Below are positions 26,967-36,004 of a stretch of DNA of 64,000 bases, one piece after another (position 1 is the first letter of the stretch; every line of letters starts with the position of its first letter). Both the position numbers and the translations under genes were made by a program. The notes below the pieces were generated by a model that ran no database searches, was not told the DNA's origin, and saw nothing but the letters and a program-made list of their open reading frames with translations. Source of the DNA: Rhodoplanes azumiensis (GTDB lineage Bacteria > Pseudomonadota > Alphaproteobacteria > Rhizobiales > Xanthobacteraceae); assembly GCF_042682915.1 (NCBI RefSeq), contig NZ_JBHUIW010000027.1, forward strand, positions 20,758-84,757, given 5' to 3'.

Positions 26967-28844
26967 ATGGAAACACGCTTCGACGTCATCGTGATCGGAG
27001 GCGGACATGCCGGCTGCGAGGCGGCCGCGGCCGCCGCCCGCATGGGCGCCCGCACGGCGCTGGTGACCCATCGGTTCGCGACCATCGGGGCCATGTCGTG
27101 CAATCCGGCCATCGGCGGGCTCGGCAAGGGCCATCTGGTCCGTGAGGTCGATGCGCTCGACGGCCTGATGGGTCGTGTCGCCGACCAGGGCGGGATACAG
27201 TTCCGGGTTCTGAACCGCCGCAAGGGACCGGCCGTGCGCGGCCCGCGCTGTCAGGCCGACCGCGCGCTCTATGCGGCCGCCATGCAGGTCGCGATCCGGG
27301 CGACCAGAAACCTCTCGGTCATCGAGGGCGAGGCCGATGATCTCCTGGTCCGCGACGGCCGGGTGATCGGGGTCCGCCTGGCCGATGGGCGGGAATTCGG
27401 CGCCGGGGCCGTGGTCGTGACCACCGGCACGTTCCTGCGCGGCCTCGTTCATATCGGCGAACGGACCATTCCGGCAGGGCGCGTCGGCGAGGCGCCGGCG
27501 CTCGGCCTGTCCGGGGCGCTCGAACGCGCCGGGTTGACGCTCGGGCGCCTCAAGACCGGCACGCCGCCGCGACTCGACGGCCGCACGATCGACTGGGCCG
27601 CGTTGGAGCGCCAGCCCGGCGACGATCCGGCGGAGCCGTTCTCCGTGCTCACGGACCGGATCGACACGCCCCAGATCGAATGCGGGATCACCCGCACCGT
27701 GGACGCGACGCATGCGGTGATCCGGGCCAACGTCCATCGCTCGCCGATGTATTCCGGGCAGATCGCCAGCCGTGGCCCGCGCTACTGCCCGTCGATCGAG
27801 GACAAGATCGTCCGGTTCGGCGAACGGGACGGGCACCAGATCTTCCTGGAGCCGGAGGGGCTCGACACCGACACGGTCTATCCGAACGGGATCTCCACGT
27901 CGCTGCCCGAGGAGATCCAGGCGGCGCTCGTCGCGACCATTCCCGGGTTGGAGCGAGCCGTCATCACGCGGCCCGGCTACGCGATCGAGTACGACCACGT
28001 CGACCCGCGCGAGCTGACGCCGGCGCTGGAGACCCAGCGCCTCGCCGGGCTTTTTCTCGCCGGGCAGATCAACGGTACGACGGGTTACGAGGAGGCGGCG
28101 GGTCAGGGCCTCGTCGCCGGGCTCAACGCCGCGGCGCGGGCGGGCGGTGGCGCCGCGATCGTGTTCGACCGTGCCGAGAGCTATCTCGGCGTGATGATCG
28201 ACGACCTGGTCACCCGCGGGGTGTCCGAGCCGTACCGGATGTTCACGTCGCGGGCCGAGTACCGGTTGACGCTGCGGGCAGACAATGCGGACCAGCGCCT
28301 CACCGACCGCGGGATCGCGCTCGGATGCGTCGGGCCCGAGCGCACGGCCCGGCATCGCGCCAAGATGGCGGCGCTGGACGCCGCGCGCGACCTTGCGCGA
28401 TCCCTGTCGGTCACGCCGACCGAGGCCGCGCGGCACGGTCTGGCCCTGCGCAAGGACGGTCAGCGCCGCAGCGCCTTCGATCTGTTGTCCTACCCGGAGA
28501 TCGGGCTCGCCGACGTCGCCCGGATCTGGCCCGCGCTTTCCGCGCTCGCTCCTGCGATCGGCGAGCAGTTGGAGATCGACGCCAAATATGCCGTCTATCT
28601 CGATCGCCAGACCGCCGACATCGCAGCGTTCCGGCGTGACGAGGGCGTTTCGATCCCGCCCGACCTCGACTACGCGGCCGTGACCGGGCTTTCGAACGAG
28701 GTCCGGACGAAGTTCTCGGCCGCACGTCCCGCGACCCTCGGCCAGGCCGGCCGCATCGACGGCGTCACGCCGGCGGCCCTGATGCTGCTCGCGGCCCATC
28801 TCCGGCGGCCCGGCCGCGGACGGACCGGGACGGGGCAGGGGTGA
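26967..28844 (+). CDS. mnmG: tRNA uridine-5-carboxymethylaminomethyl enzyme MnmG
   Basis: This 625-residue flavoprotein has METRFDVIVIGGGHAGCEAAAAAARMGA (Rossmann FAD fold), the SCNPAIGGLGKGHLVREVDALDG block, GTFLRGL, AGQINGTTGYEEAAGQGLVAG and a C-terminal helical domain with LSYPEIGLADVA. It works with MnmE on wobble uridine. The ATG at 26967 is the natural start; the frame continues upstream only through the parS sequence. The last residues are a short basic tail. Confidence 0.96.
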   Translation: METRFDVIVIGGGHAGCEAAAAAARMGARTALVTHRFATIGAMSCNPAIGGLGKGHLVREVDALDGLMGRVADQGGIQFRVLNRRKGPAVRGPRCQADRALYAAAMQVAIRATRNLSVIEGEADDLLVRDGRVIGVRLADGREFGAGAVVVTTGTFLRGLVHIGERTIPAGRVGEAPALGLSGALERAGLTLGRLKTGTPPRLDGRTIDWAALERQPGDDPAEPFSVLTDRIDTPQIECGITRTVDATHAVIRANVHRSPMYSGQIASRGPRYCPSIEDKIVRFGERDGHQIFLEPEGLDTDTVYPNGISTSLPEEIQAALVATIPGLERAVITRPGYAIEYDHVDPRELTPALETQRLAGLFLAGQINGTTGYEEAAGQGLVAGLNAAARAGGGAAIVFDRAESYLGVMIDDLVTRGVSEPYRMFTSRAEYRLTLRADNADQRLTDRGIALGCVGPERTARHRAKMAALDAARDLARSLSVTPTEAARHGLALRKDGQRRSAFDLLSYPEIGLADVARIWPALSALAPAIGEQLEIDAKYAVYLDRQTADIAAFRRDEGVSIPPDLDYAAVTGLSNEVRTKFSAARPATLGQAGRIDGVTPAALMLLAAHLRRPGRGRTGTGQG

Positions 28845-28871
28845 TGCCCGTTTCCGCCGAGCACACCATCA

Positions 28872-29100
28872 ATCCTCGTGGTGAGGAGCGGCCGAAGACC
28901 GCGTCTCGAACCATAAGGCCATCGTGGGTCGTCTGTGCTGGATCGGCTCCCCATCCGAGGGGCTGTCGACCCTGGCCTCGTGGTTCGAGGTCCGCTGCGC
29001 GGGCGCCTCACCATGAGCGGTCAGGCCCGCGCCCGTGGGGACGCCGGTGCGGGCCCGCTTTCTCCCGTCACTTCGAGGGGCTCGACCGCAGGTCGAGCCT
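28872..29100. repeat. Degenerate palindromic repeats between mnmG and rsmG
   Basis: The 298-bp spacer contains TCCTCGTGGTGAGGAGC then CCGCGTCTCGAACC near 28873-28915. A complementary copy (GGTTCGAGG ... CGCCTCACCATGAGC) lies near 28981-29020, and another hairpin with TTCGAGGGGCTC/GAGCCTCGAAGGG at 29071-29107. The family recurs at 48899-49014. These are extragenic palindromes of the rhizobial kind and code for nothing recognisable. Confidence 0.6.
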
Positions 29101-29142
29101 CGAAGGGCGACGGCCCCGGCAAGCAGCTCGTGGGCACGGTCC

Positions 29143-29808
29143 ATGAAACCTGCCAAGACGCTCCCGGCCATCGACCCGGCCGATCGCGCCGCCGCTCTCG
29201 CGCTGACGCCCGTTTCACGTGAAACAGCGGCGCGACTCGATCGCTTCGTCGAGTTGCTGCTCGCCCGGCAGGCCATCATGAACCTGATGGCGCCGTCGAC
29301 GATCCCGACCCTGTGGACCCGGCACATCGCCGACTCGCTGCAGCTTCTTCGCCTGATCCGACCGGATGCCCGGATCTTCGTCGACCTCGGATCGGGCGGG
29401 GGCTTCCCCGGCCTGGTGCTCGCCTGCGCCCTCGCGGATCGCGCGGGCGCTGCCTTTCACCTGGTCGAGGCGACGCGGAAGAAGGCGGCCTTCCTGCGCG
29501 ACGTCGCCGCGGATCTCGAACTTCCGGTCACGGTCCACGCCGAACGGATCGAGGACTTCGATCGAAAAAAGCCGGTCGTCCCCGATATCACCACGGCGCG
29601 GGCGCTCGCGCCGCTTCCGGTTTTGCTCGGCTACGTTTATCCTTTGTTGACCAAGACAGGGTGCGCCTTGCTCGCCAAGGGTCAAGATGTAGAGGCCGAA
29701 TTGACCCAGGCATCTAAATCTTGGAGGATCACGGCCGACCTCGTTCCGAGCGTGACCAGCCCGGAGGGTCGGATCGTCGTCGTCCGCGGCCTCGAGCGCG
29801 CTCGATGA
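29143..29808 (+). CDS. rsmG: 16S rRNA (guanine-527 N7) methyltransferase
   Basis: The 221-residue SAM-dependent enzyme has FVDLGSGGGFPGLVLACAL (SAM site), LVEATRKKAAFLRDVA, DITTARALAPLPVLLGYVYPLL and LLAKGQ. It methylates G527 of 16S rRNA, and its loss confers low-level streptomycin resistance in many bacteria. Its N-terminal TPVSRETAARLDRF includes the residues VSRET, which are encoded by a parS sequence inside the gene. The ATG at 29143 is chosen because the sequence before it is repeat DNA. Confidence 0.95.
   Translation: MKPAKTLPAIDPADRAAALALTPVSRETAARLDRFVELLLARQAIMNLMAPSTIPTLWTRHIADSLQLLRLIRPDARIFVDLGSGGGFPGLVLACALADRAGAAFHLVEATRKKAAFLRDVAADLELPVTVHAERIEDFDRKKPVVPDITTARALAPLPVLLGYVYPLLTKTGCALLAKGQDVEAELTQASKSWRITADLVPSVTSPEGRIVVVRGLERAR
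29211..29226. promoter_or_regulatory. parS site 2, inside rsmG
   Basis: CGTTTCACGTGAAACA matches the 16-bp parS consensus at 15 positions (the first base differs) and encodes part of the VSRET peptide of RsmG. It lies about 0.7 kb before parA. Confidence 0.88.
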
Positions 29809-29886
29809 CCCGACCGATGGACCCGCCCCGTTGCCGCCGCACGGCCCGTGCCGGCGCTCGACCGGTCCGAACCGAAAGCCACTGAC

Positions 29887-30747
29887 ATGTCCGACCAACG
29901 TCCCGGCGACGCGATGCCGATCCCGCATGCGGGTCCGCCGCCGCGCCCGCGTGTGCTCGCCATCGCCAACCAGAAGGGCGGGGTCGGCAAGACCACCACG
30001 GCCATCAATCTCGGCACCGCCCTCGCCGCCACGGGCGAGGAGGTGCTGGTCATCGACCTCGATCCGCAGGGCAACGCCTCGACCGGGCTCGGCATCGACC
30101 ACAAGAGCCGCGAGGTCTCGACCTACGACGTGCTGGCCGGCGGCGCGACCTTGCGCGAGATCGTGCGGCCGACCGCGGTGCCGCGCCTCGCGATCGCGCC
30201 CTCGACCCTCGACCTCGCCGGCCTCGAGCTGGAGATCGGCCAGGAGCGCGACCGCTCGTTCCGGCTGCGCGAGGCGATCACGGCCCTCAACGCGGATCCG
30301 ACCGAGCCGCCCTACACCTATGTGCTGGTCGACTGCCCGCCCTCGCTCAACCTGCTCACCATCAACGCCATGGCGGCGGCGGACGCGATCCTGGTGCCGC
30401 TGCAGTGCGAGTTCTTCGCCCTCGAAGGTCTGTCGCAGCTCCTCAAGACGGTCGAGCAGGTGCGCTCCGCCCTCAACCCCGCGCTGACCATCCACGGCAT
30501 CGTGCTGACCATGTACGACGCCCGCAACAATCTCTCCGGCCAGGTGGTCGAGGACGTGCGCGCCTTCATGGGCGAGAAGGTCTACGACACCGTGATCCCG
30601 CGCAACGTGCGGGTGTCGGAGGCGCCGTCCTACGGCAAGCCGGTCCTGGTCTACGATCTCAAATGCGCCGGCAGCGAGGCCTATCTGCGCCTCGCCACCG
30701 AGGTGATCCAGCGCGAGAAGGCGCTCGTCCGCCCGCTCGCCGGCTGA
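29887..30747 (+). CDS. parA: Chromosome-partitioning ATPase ParA
   Basis: The 286-residue protein is a deviant-Walker ATPase: IANQKGGVGKTTTAINLGTALA, VLVIDLDPQGNASTGLG, VLVDCPPSLNLLT and IVLTMYDARNNLSGQVVEDVRAF. ParA dimers on the nucleoid move ParB-parS complexes and so segregate the origin. The ATG at 29887 begins MSDQRPGDAM, a short N-terminal leader before the ATPase core, which is typical for chromosomal ParA. rsmG-parA-parB is the usual order. Confidence 0.96.
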   Translation: MSDQRPGDAMPIPHAGPPPRPRVLAIANQKGGVGKTTTAINLGTALAATGEEVLVIDLDPQGNASTGLGIDHKSREVSTYDVLAGGATLREIVRPTAVPRLAIAPSTLDLAGLELEIGQERDRSFRLREAITALNADPTEPPYTYVLVDCPPSLNLLTINAMAAADAILVPLQCEFFALEGLSQLLKTVEQVRSALNPALTIHGIVLTMYDARNNLSGQVVEDVRAFMGEKVYDTVIPRNVRVSEAPSYGKPVLVYDLKCAGSEAYLRLATEVIQREKALVRPLAG

Positions 30748-30802
30748 GCCGCCGTCTCGTCATTTCACATACAAAGTATATCGAGTACCCCGGGAGACCA
30801 GA

Positions 30803-31729
30803 ATGGCCGAAGACGCCCCGCGATCGCGACTGGGACGCGGGCTCGCCGCGCTGATCGGCGACGTCGAGCCGTCACAGGCGGGCGGTCCCGCCGCGGCCCG
30901 CGCCCGTCCCGGCGCGCCGGCTGCCGCGGCCGAGCCGCCGCGCCCCGGCCGCAAGGTGCCGATCGCCTTCATCCGGGCGAACCCGAGAAACCCGCGCCGC
31001 AGCTTCGCCGAGGCCGAGCTCGCCGAGCTCGCCGACTCGATCAAGGCGCACGGGCTGATCCAGCCGATCGTCGTGCGCGCCGTGAAGGACGCGGCCGACG
31101 CCTACGAGATCATCGCCGGCGAACGCCGCTGGCGCGCCGCGCAGCGCGCCGCCCTGCACGAGGTACCGGTCGTCGTCCTCGACGTGACCGACGGCGAGGC
31201 GCTCGAGCTCGCCATCATCGAGAACGTGCAACGCGCCGATCTCGACCCGATGGAAGAGGCGGCCGGCTATCAGGCGCTGATCGACAACTACGGCTACGTC
31301 CAGGACGACGTGGCGAAGACGGTCGGCAAGAGCCGCAGCCACGTCGCCAACACGCTGCGACTCCTGAAGCTGCCGGAGTCCGTCAAGGCGCTGGTCTCGG
31401 CCGGCGAGCTCACCGCCGGCCACGCCAAGATGCTGGTCGGCGAGCCGGACGCCGAGGCGCTGGCGAAGCGGATCGTCGCGCAGGGCCTCAACGTGCGCCA
31501 GGTCGAGGCGCTGGTCCGCAAGGACACCGGCGGGCCCCGCCCGGGGCCGAAGCCGAAGACGCCGGCGAAGCCCAAGGACGCCGACACGCGGGCGTTGGAG
31601 AAGCGCCTCTCCGACGCGCTCGGCCTCACCGTGTCGATCGACCACAAGGGCGAGGCCGGCACGCTGCACATCCACTACCGCGACCTCGATCAGCTCGACG
31701 ACGTGACCCGCCGGCTCGAAGCCGGCTGA
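30803..31729 (+). CDS. parB: Chromosome-partitioning protein ParB
   Basis: The 308-residue protein starts with the SRLGRGLAALIGD box that contacts ParA. It carries the CTP-binding/ParB-N region with GERRWRAAQRAALHEVPVVV and ENVQRADLDPMEEA, the HTH DDVAKTVGKSRSHVANTLRLL, and a C-terminal dimerisation domain (LEKRLSDALGLTVSIDH...RRLEAG). It loads at parS, clamps DNA with CTP and spreads. The spacer from parA is 55 bp. The C-terminal part has a decayed duplicate 2 kb downstream. Confidence 0.96.
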   Translation: MAEDAPRSRLGRGLAALIGDVEPSQAGGPAAARARPGAPAAAAEPPRPGRKVPIAFIRANPRNPRRSFAEAELAELADSIKAHGLIQPIVVRAVKDAADAYEIIAGERRWRAAQRAALHEVPVVVLDVTDGEALELAIIENVQRADLDPMEEAAGYQALIDNYGYVQDDVAKTVGKSRSHVANTLRLLKLPESVKALVSAGELTAGHAKMLVGEPDAEALAKRIVAQGLNVRQVEALVRKDTGGPRPGPKPKTPAKPKDADTRALEKRLSDALGLTVSIDHKGEAGTLHIHYRDLDQLDDVTRRLEAG

Positions 31730-31795
31730 GGGTCGGGGCGCGCGATCGAAGCCGAGGCGGCTCCCGTCCGCCCGGCGAAGCGCCGCTCATGATAA

Positions 31796-31807
31796 ATCAC
31801 ATGTGAT
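31796..31807. promoter_or_regulatory. Palindrome ATCACATGTGAT upstream of the caspase-like gene
   Basis: A perfect 12-bp palindrome lies within the AT-richer part of the 240-bp spacer between parB and the caspase-like gene, about 160 bp before its start. It is a candidate operator for an unidentified regulator. Confidence 0.35.
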
Positions 31808-31969
31808 CGCGCAAATCGCGTATTTCTGATCGCCACAACCGCGATCAAGGCTAAACTGTGGCATCACACGTCGGCGGCGGGGCGGCAAAACGCCGGCCGC
31901 GGGCGCGAGGCTATCCCCGCGCAGGGCGGACCGGCTCGGCTGGCCCGGCAGCTCAAGGAGGACAGGGCG

Positions 31970-33499
31970 ATGGGACCGAGGCGAGCCGCATTTCGTCTGA
32001 TCCTCGTGTTGGCCATCCTGGTCGGCTCGACCGTCTCGGGGCTCGCTCAGCGGCGCGTCGCCCTGGTGATCGGGAATGCCAAGTACAAGTACGAAGCGAG
32101 CCTCGAGAATCCCCACAAGGACGCGATCGACATCGCCGGAATCCTCCGTCGTGCGGGCTTCGACCTCGTCGGCGGACGTGCCCTGCTCGATCTCGACAAG
32201 AGCCAGATGGAGCGCGCCACGCGAGAATTCGGTGTCGCGGCCCGGGACGCCGACGTCGCGCTCGTCTTCTATTCCGGCCATGGCCTGCAGATCGGCGGGA
32301 CGAACTATCTGATTCCGACCGACGCCACCGCCGTGACCGAGGCCGATGTCGGCTTGACGATGCTCAGCATCGATCTCGTGATGGGCCAGCTCGAAGCGTC
32401 GCGCGCGCAGTTCAAGATGGTGCTGCTCGACGCCTGCCGGACCAATCCCTTCGCCCGCGGGGCGAAAGGCGGCGAGCGTGGTCTCGCCCAGATGCGGGCC
32501 CCGCGCGGAACCATCATCGGCTTCGCCACCCAGCCCGGCAATGTCGCGAGCGACGGCGCGCCGGGCGGCAACAGCCCGTACACGTCCGCGCTGCGTGAGC
32601 ACATGATCCGGCCGGGGCTCGGCCTGTTCGAGCTCCTCAACGATGTCGGGCTCGCGGTGATGCGGGTGACCCGCGAGCGTCAGCAGCCCTGGATGGCCGC
32701 GTCACCGATCGAAGGGCGATTCTCCTTCGTCGCCCCGGCCATCATCGCGCCGCCGTCGCCGACCCCGTCTGCCATCTCGCAGAACCCGGTGACGTCCGTG
32801 CCGGTCCCGGTCGCTCAAGTCTCGGCGGGCGCGTCCCTCGATCTGATTCAGACGGCCTACAAGGCTCTCGCGGTGAAGAACTACGGGCTCGCCGAGCAGG
32901 TGCTGGCCGATGCGGCGCGCGTCGATCCGGCCTCGCCGCTGCCGTTCAGCTATCGCGGCTACACGGCCTTCATGCAGGCCAACGACCAGGTCGACATGGC
33001 CCGCCGCAAGCGCGTTCCGGCCGAGCGCGATGCCGCCGTCGCGGCGGCGCTGCGGCTGTACGGAGAGGCCTTTCGTCTGTACGACCGCGCGATCCTGACC
33101 GAGCCTCAGTACGCTCCGGTGCGTCGCCATCGCGGCAATGCCATCGTGGCCGTCTACAAGGCGCGACGCTTGGCGGGGATGTCGGTCCCGGCCGACATCC
33201 TCGATCGCGCCATCGAGGACTTCCGCGCGGCGGCCGAGCTGGACCCGACCTCGAAGACCAACGCGAACGCGCTCGGCGATGCCCTGCTGCTCGTTCAGCG
33301 CCCGCGTGACGCGATCGTCTGGTACGATCGCGCAGTCGCACTCGACCGCAGCTATGCGGCTCCCTACGACGGGCTCTGTCGAGCCCACGTTCAGCTGAAC
33401 GATTTCGGCACGGCCCGGGACTATGCCCGCAAGGCGGCGCAGCGCGACGATGCCCTGCGTGGCATGGAGTGCCTCGGCCCGCTGGCGAGGGGACGTTAG
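31970..33499 (+). CDS. Secreted caspase-fold (peptidase C14) protein with TPR-like region
   Basis: This 509-residue protein has a signal peptide (about residues 1-27, ending VSGLAQ). A C14 caspase-like domain at residues 28-250 carries catalytic His104 in VFYSGHG and Cys156 in VLLDACRTNPF. The second half, after a Pro/Ser linker near residue 260, has helical repeats resembling TPR (AAELDPTSKTNANALGDALL, AIVWYDRAVALDRSYAAPYDGLCRAH). Such proteins are common in rhizobia; processing, signalling or cell-death roles are suggested but mostly untested. AAGGAGGA precedes the ATG. It lies directly after parB and is flanked on its far side by a parB remnant. Confidence 0.88.
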   Translation: MGPRRAAFRLILVLAILVGSTVSGLAQRRVALVIGNAKYKYEASLENPHKDAIDIAGILRRAGFDLVGGRALLDLDKSQMERATREFGVAARDADVALVFYSGHGLQIGGTNYLIPTDATAVTEADVGLTMLSIDLVMGQLEASRAQFKMVLLDACRTNPFARGAKGGERGLAQMRAPRGTIIGFATQPGNVASDGAPGGNSPYTSALREHMIRPGLGLFELLNDVGLAVMRVTRERQQPWMAASPIEGRFSFVAPAIIAPPSPTPSAISQNPVTSVPVPVAQVSAGASLDLIQTAYKALAVKNYGLAEQVLADAARVDPASPLPFSYRGYTAFMQANDQVDMARRKRVPAERDAAVAAALRLYGEAFRLYDRAILTEPQYAPVRRHRGNAIVAVYKARRLAGMSVPADILDRAIEDFRAAAELDPTSKTNANALGDALLLVQRPRDAIVWYDRAVALDRSYAAPYDGLCRAHVQLNDFGTARDYARKAAQRDDALRGMECLGPLARGR

Positions 33500-34051
33500 A
33501 AGAGAATGGTCGTGCCTCGACCGGATCGCGACGCGATCCACCGACCGCGCTCGCGTCGGCCCGCGGGCGTCTCCGATCCGCCGGAATACGACGATGGGGT
33601 GACGTCGGCGAAGCTCCGAGTGCCCGCCGTCTTCGATTCGGCGTGGGCGCGGCGCTTGTGCCCTTCGCCTCTGCCAGCCCTACGCGTTGACGACGGGACA
33701 CGCCGCGCCGATGGTCGGCGAGCCCGACGCCCCGGCGCCGACGACGCCGAAGGACACCGGAACCCGCGGGCTGGAGAAGCACAGCTCCGACACGCTCGGC
33801 CTTGCCGTCGCGATCGACCACGACGGCGAGACCGGCACGCTCGACATCCACGTCCGCGACATCGATCAGTGCGACGACGCGATCCGCCGGTCGGAAGCCG
33901 GCTGACGCGTGTGTCGCCACAGCGTCGGTATCGCGGTGCACCGACACCGAGGCGCGACATCCCGCCGACGGTTCCGCACGACAGTGCCGCTCTCCCGTCC
34001 CCGGCGCGCGGGGAGACGTGATCAGCGTCGTCGATCGAGGCTGCGGGATGC
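33500..34051. other. Gene-poor spacer holding the parB remnant
   Basis: Apart from the parB remnant, this 552-bp stretch between the caspase-like gene and a convergent chemoreceptor gene shows no convincing coding sequence. Several open frames exist but have the composition of chance GC-rich frames. Confidence 0.6.
33640..33905 (+). pseudogene. Decayed duplicate of the parB 3' end
   Basis: The frame from TTG at 33687 encodes TTGHAAPMVGEPDAPAPTTP and then a stretch in which 33 of the last 50 residues equal the end of ParB by hand alignment (LEK, DTLGL/DALGL, IDHDGE/IDHKGE, GTLDIH/GTLHIH, RRSEAG/RRLEAG). It stops at the same codon as parB. Most of the DNA-binding and CTPase domains are gone, and an internal deletion removes the ParB segment between GEPDA and the final domain. 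The left edge (about 33640) is a guess. It is probably untranslated. Confidence 0.75.
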
Positions 34052-35743
34052 TCACGCCGCGCGGACGGCACTCAGGAACTTGCCGACCTCGGTCTTCAGC
34101 TTGGTGCTGTCGCCGGAGAGGAGCTGTGCGGCGGACAGCACCTGGCTGGCCGCCGAGCCGGTCTCCTGCGCGCCGACCCGCACGTCGCCGATGTTGGCCG
34201 ACACCTCGCGGGTGCCGTGCGCGGCCTGCTGGACGTTGCGCGAGATCTCTTGGGTCGCGGCGCCCTGCTCCTCGACGGCGGCCGCGATGGTCGAGGAGAT
34301 CTCGGACAGCTTTCCGATGGTGCCGGCGATCTCGCGGATCGCCGCGACCGAGCCTTGCGTCGCGCCCTGGATCTCGCCGATCTGCTGGCTGATCACGCCG
34401 GTCGCCTTGGCGGTCTCCTGGGCGAGTTGCTTGACCTCTGCGGCGACGACCGCGAAGCCCTTGCCGGCGTCGCCGGCGCGGGCCGCCTCGATGGTCGCGT
34501 TGAGGGCGAGCAGGTTGGTCTGGCCCGCGATGGTGTTGATGAGCTCGACGACGTCGCCGATGCGGTTCGCCGCTTCGGCCAGATCCTCGACCTGCTTGTT
34601 GGTGGCGTGCGCCTGCTCGACGGCCCCGCGGGCGACGCGCGCCGACTCCTGCACCTGACGGCTGATCTCCTGCACCGAGGACGACATCTCCTCGGTGGCC
34701 GAGGCGACCGACTGGACGTTGGAGGACGCGTCCTCGGCGGCGTTCGCGACGGTCGCGCTCAGCGACTGCGCGCGCTGCGCCGTGCCGGTGAGCGCATTGG
34801 CGGAGGCCTCCAGCTCGGTCGAGGCCGACGTGACGGTCTCGACGATCTCGCCGATCATCGCCTCGAAGTTCCGCGTGATCCGATCGACGCGCCGGCCGCG
34901 CTCGAGCTTCGCCTCGGCATCGGTCGCGGCCGCGGCGTCGGCCGCCTTCTTGTCGATCAGAGCCCGCTTGAAGATCTGCAAGGTCGTGGCGATGCGGCCG
35001 ATCTCGGTGGCCTCGCCCTGGTGAGGCACCTCGGCGTCGAGATCGCCTCGCGCCAGCGCCTGCATGGGCGAGATCACCGAGGCGATTCCACGCGACACGT
35101 CGAAGACCAGATAGACGGCGAGGCCGATGCCGAGGAGTGCCGAGCCGCCGAGAATGATCATCATCAGATCGAAGGCTCGGTCGTATGTGGCGGACGCCTC
35201 TTTGGCGGCCGCGTCGGCGCCGGCGTTGTTGAGCGCGATGTTCTTGTTGAGGAGATCGTCGGCGGCCTTGCCGATCGGATAGACCTTCGTCTCGTTGAAC
35301 GTCGAGACCTCGGTCGGCAGCTTGCCGGCGTTGGCACGCGACATCTCGATGACTTTCTTGACCCCTTCGTCGTAGAGCGCGGCCTGCTTCTTCCATTCGT
35401 CGAACGTTCGGCGCTCCTCCGGCGAGGAGATCAGCTTCTCGTAGGCCGCTGCGTACTTGGCGTTGCGATCGTAGTTCAGGGCCAGTGTCTTCTCGACCGC
35501 GGCCTTGGCCTCGGGCGTCTCGGCCAGCATATGGAGTCGCACGACGCTGCGAATGATGGTGACGCCGGCGCGCAGATCGGCCAGCGCTCGCACGCTCGGC
35601 AGCCAGTTCTCGGAGATCTCGACCGCTCGGGTGTTGATGGCTCGCATGCTGCTGATCGCGAGCAGTCCCATGCCCGTCATGCCGACGAGCAGGAGCGACA
35701 CGACGATGGTGATCTTGGTGCGGATGGAGAGCCTGGCGAGCAT
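34052..35743 (-). CDS. Methyl-accepting chemotaxis protein with periplasmic four-helix sensor
   Basis: The 563-residue receptor has a membrane helix at about residues 11-30, a periplasmic helical domain of about 160 residues (four-helix-bundle MCP type, with EISENWLPSVRALADL and RTFDEWKKQAALYDEGVK), a second helix (MMIILGGSALLGIGLAVYLV) and a HAMP region. The signalling domain contains EDLAEAANRIGDVVELINTIAGQTNLLALNATIEAARAGDAGKGFAVVAAEVKQLA. It modulates CheA in response to a periplasmic ligand that is not identifiable here. The ATG at 35743 gives MLARLSIRTKI; upstream codons in frame are not part of it. No che genes are nearby. Confidence 0.92.
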   Translation of the reverse strand: MLARLSIRTKITIVVSLLLVGMTGMGLLAISSMRAINTRAVEISENWLPSVRALADLRAGVTIIRSVVRLHMLAETPEAKAAVEKTLALNYDRNAKYAAAYEKLISSPEERRTFDEWKKQAALYDEGVKKVIEMSRANAGKLPTEVSTFNETKVYPIGKAADDLLNKNIALNNAGADAAAKEASATYDRAFDLMMIILGGSALLGIGLAVYLVFDVSRGIASVISPMQALARGDLDAEVPHQGEATEIGRIATTLQIFKRALIDKKAADAAAATDAEAKLERGRRVDRITRNFEAMIGEIVETVTSASTELEASANALTGTAQRAQSLSATVANAAEDASSNVQSVASATEEMSSSVQEISRQVQESARVARGAVEQAHATNKQVEDLAEAANRIGDVVELINTIAGQTNLLALNATIEAARAGDAGKGFAVVAAEVKQLAQETAKATGVISQQIGEIQGATQGSVAAIREIAGTIGKLSEISSTIAAAVEEQGAATQEISRNVQQAAHGTREVSANIGDVRVGAQETGSAASQVLSAAQLLSGDSTKLKTEVGKFLSAVRAA

Positions 35744-36004
35744 GACCCGTGATCCTGGATCGACGTCTTCGGAATGCGAAGAATGCGTCGTTCGGGGGTG
35801 AAAGCGACCCCGACCGGCGTTTCGGCGCCTTTCGATGAGGGAGCTGGACCGCCACCCGGACGATCGGCGGGCCACGATCGCTCTTATAACGAGCCGAGTC
35901 CTACGGACGTGTTAATGGACGAAGCCGGTCCGTCGGGGTCGCGAAGCCGAAGTGGCGTGTCCGATCGAGTGCGGGGTGGCTTCGAGTGCACGTGATTACG
36001 ATCG

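Noticed and set aside
32970..35855. A minus-strand open frame of about 960 codons across the caspase-like gene and the first chemoreceptor
   Set aside because: It overlaps two genes with clear family motifs on other frames and shows Arg/Pro-rich low-complexity translation only.
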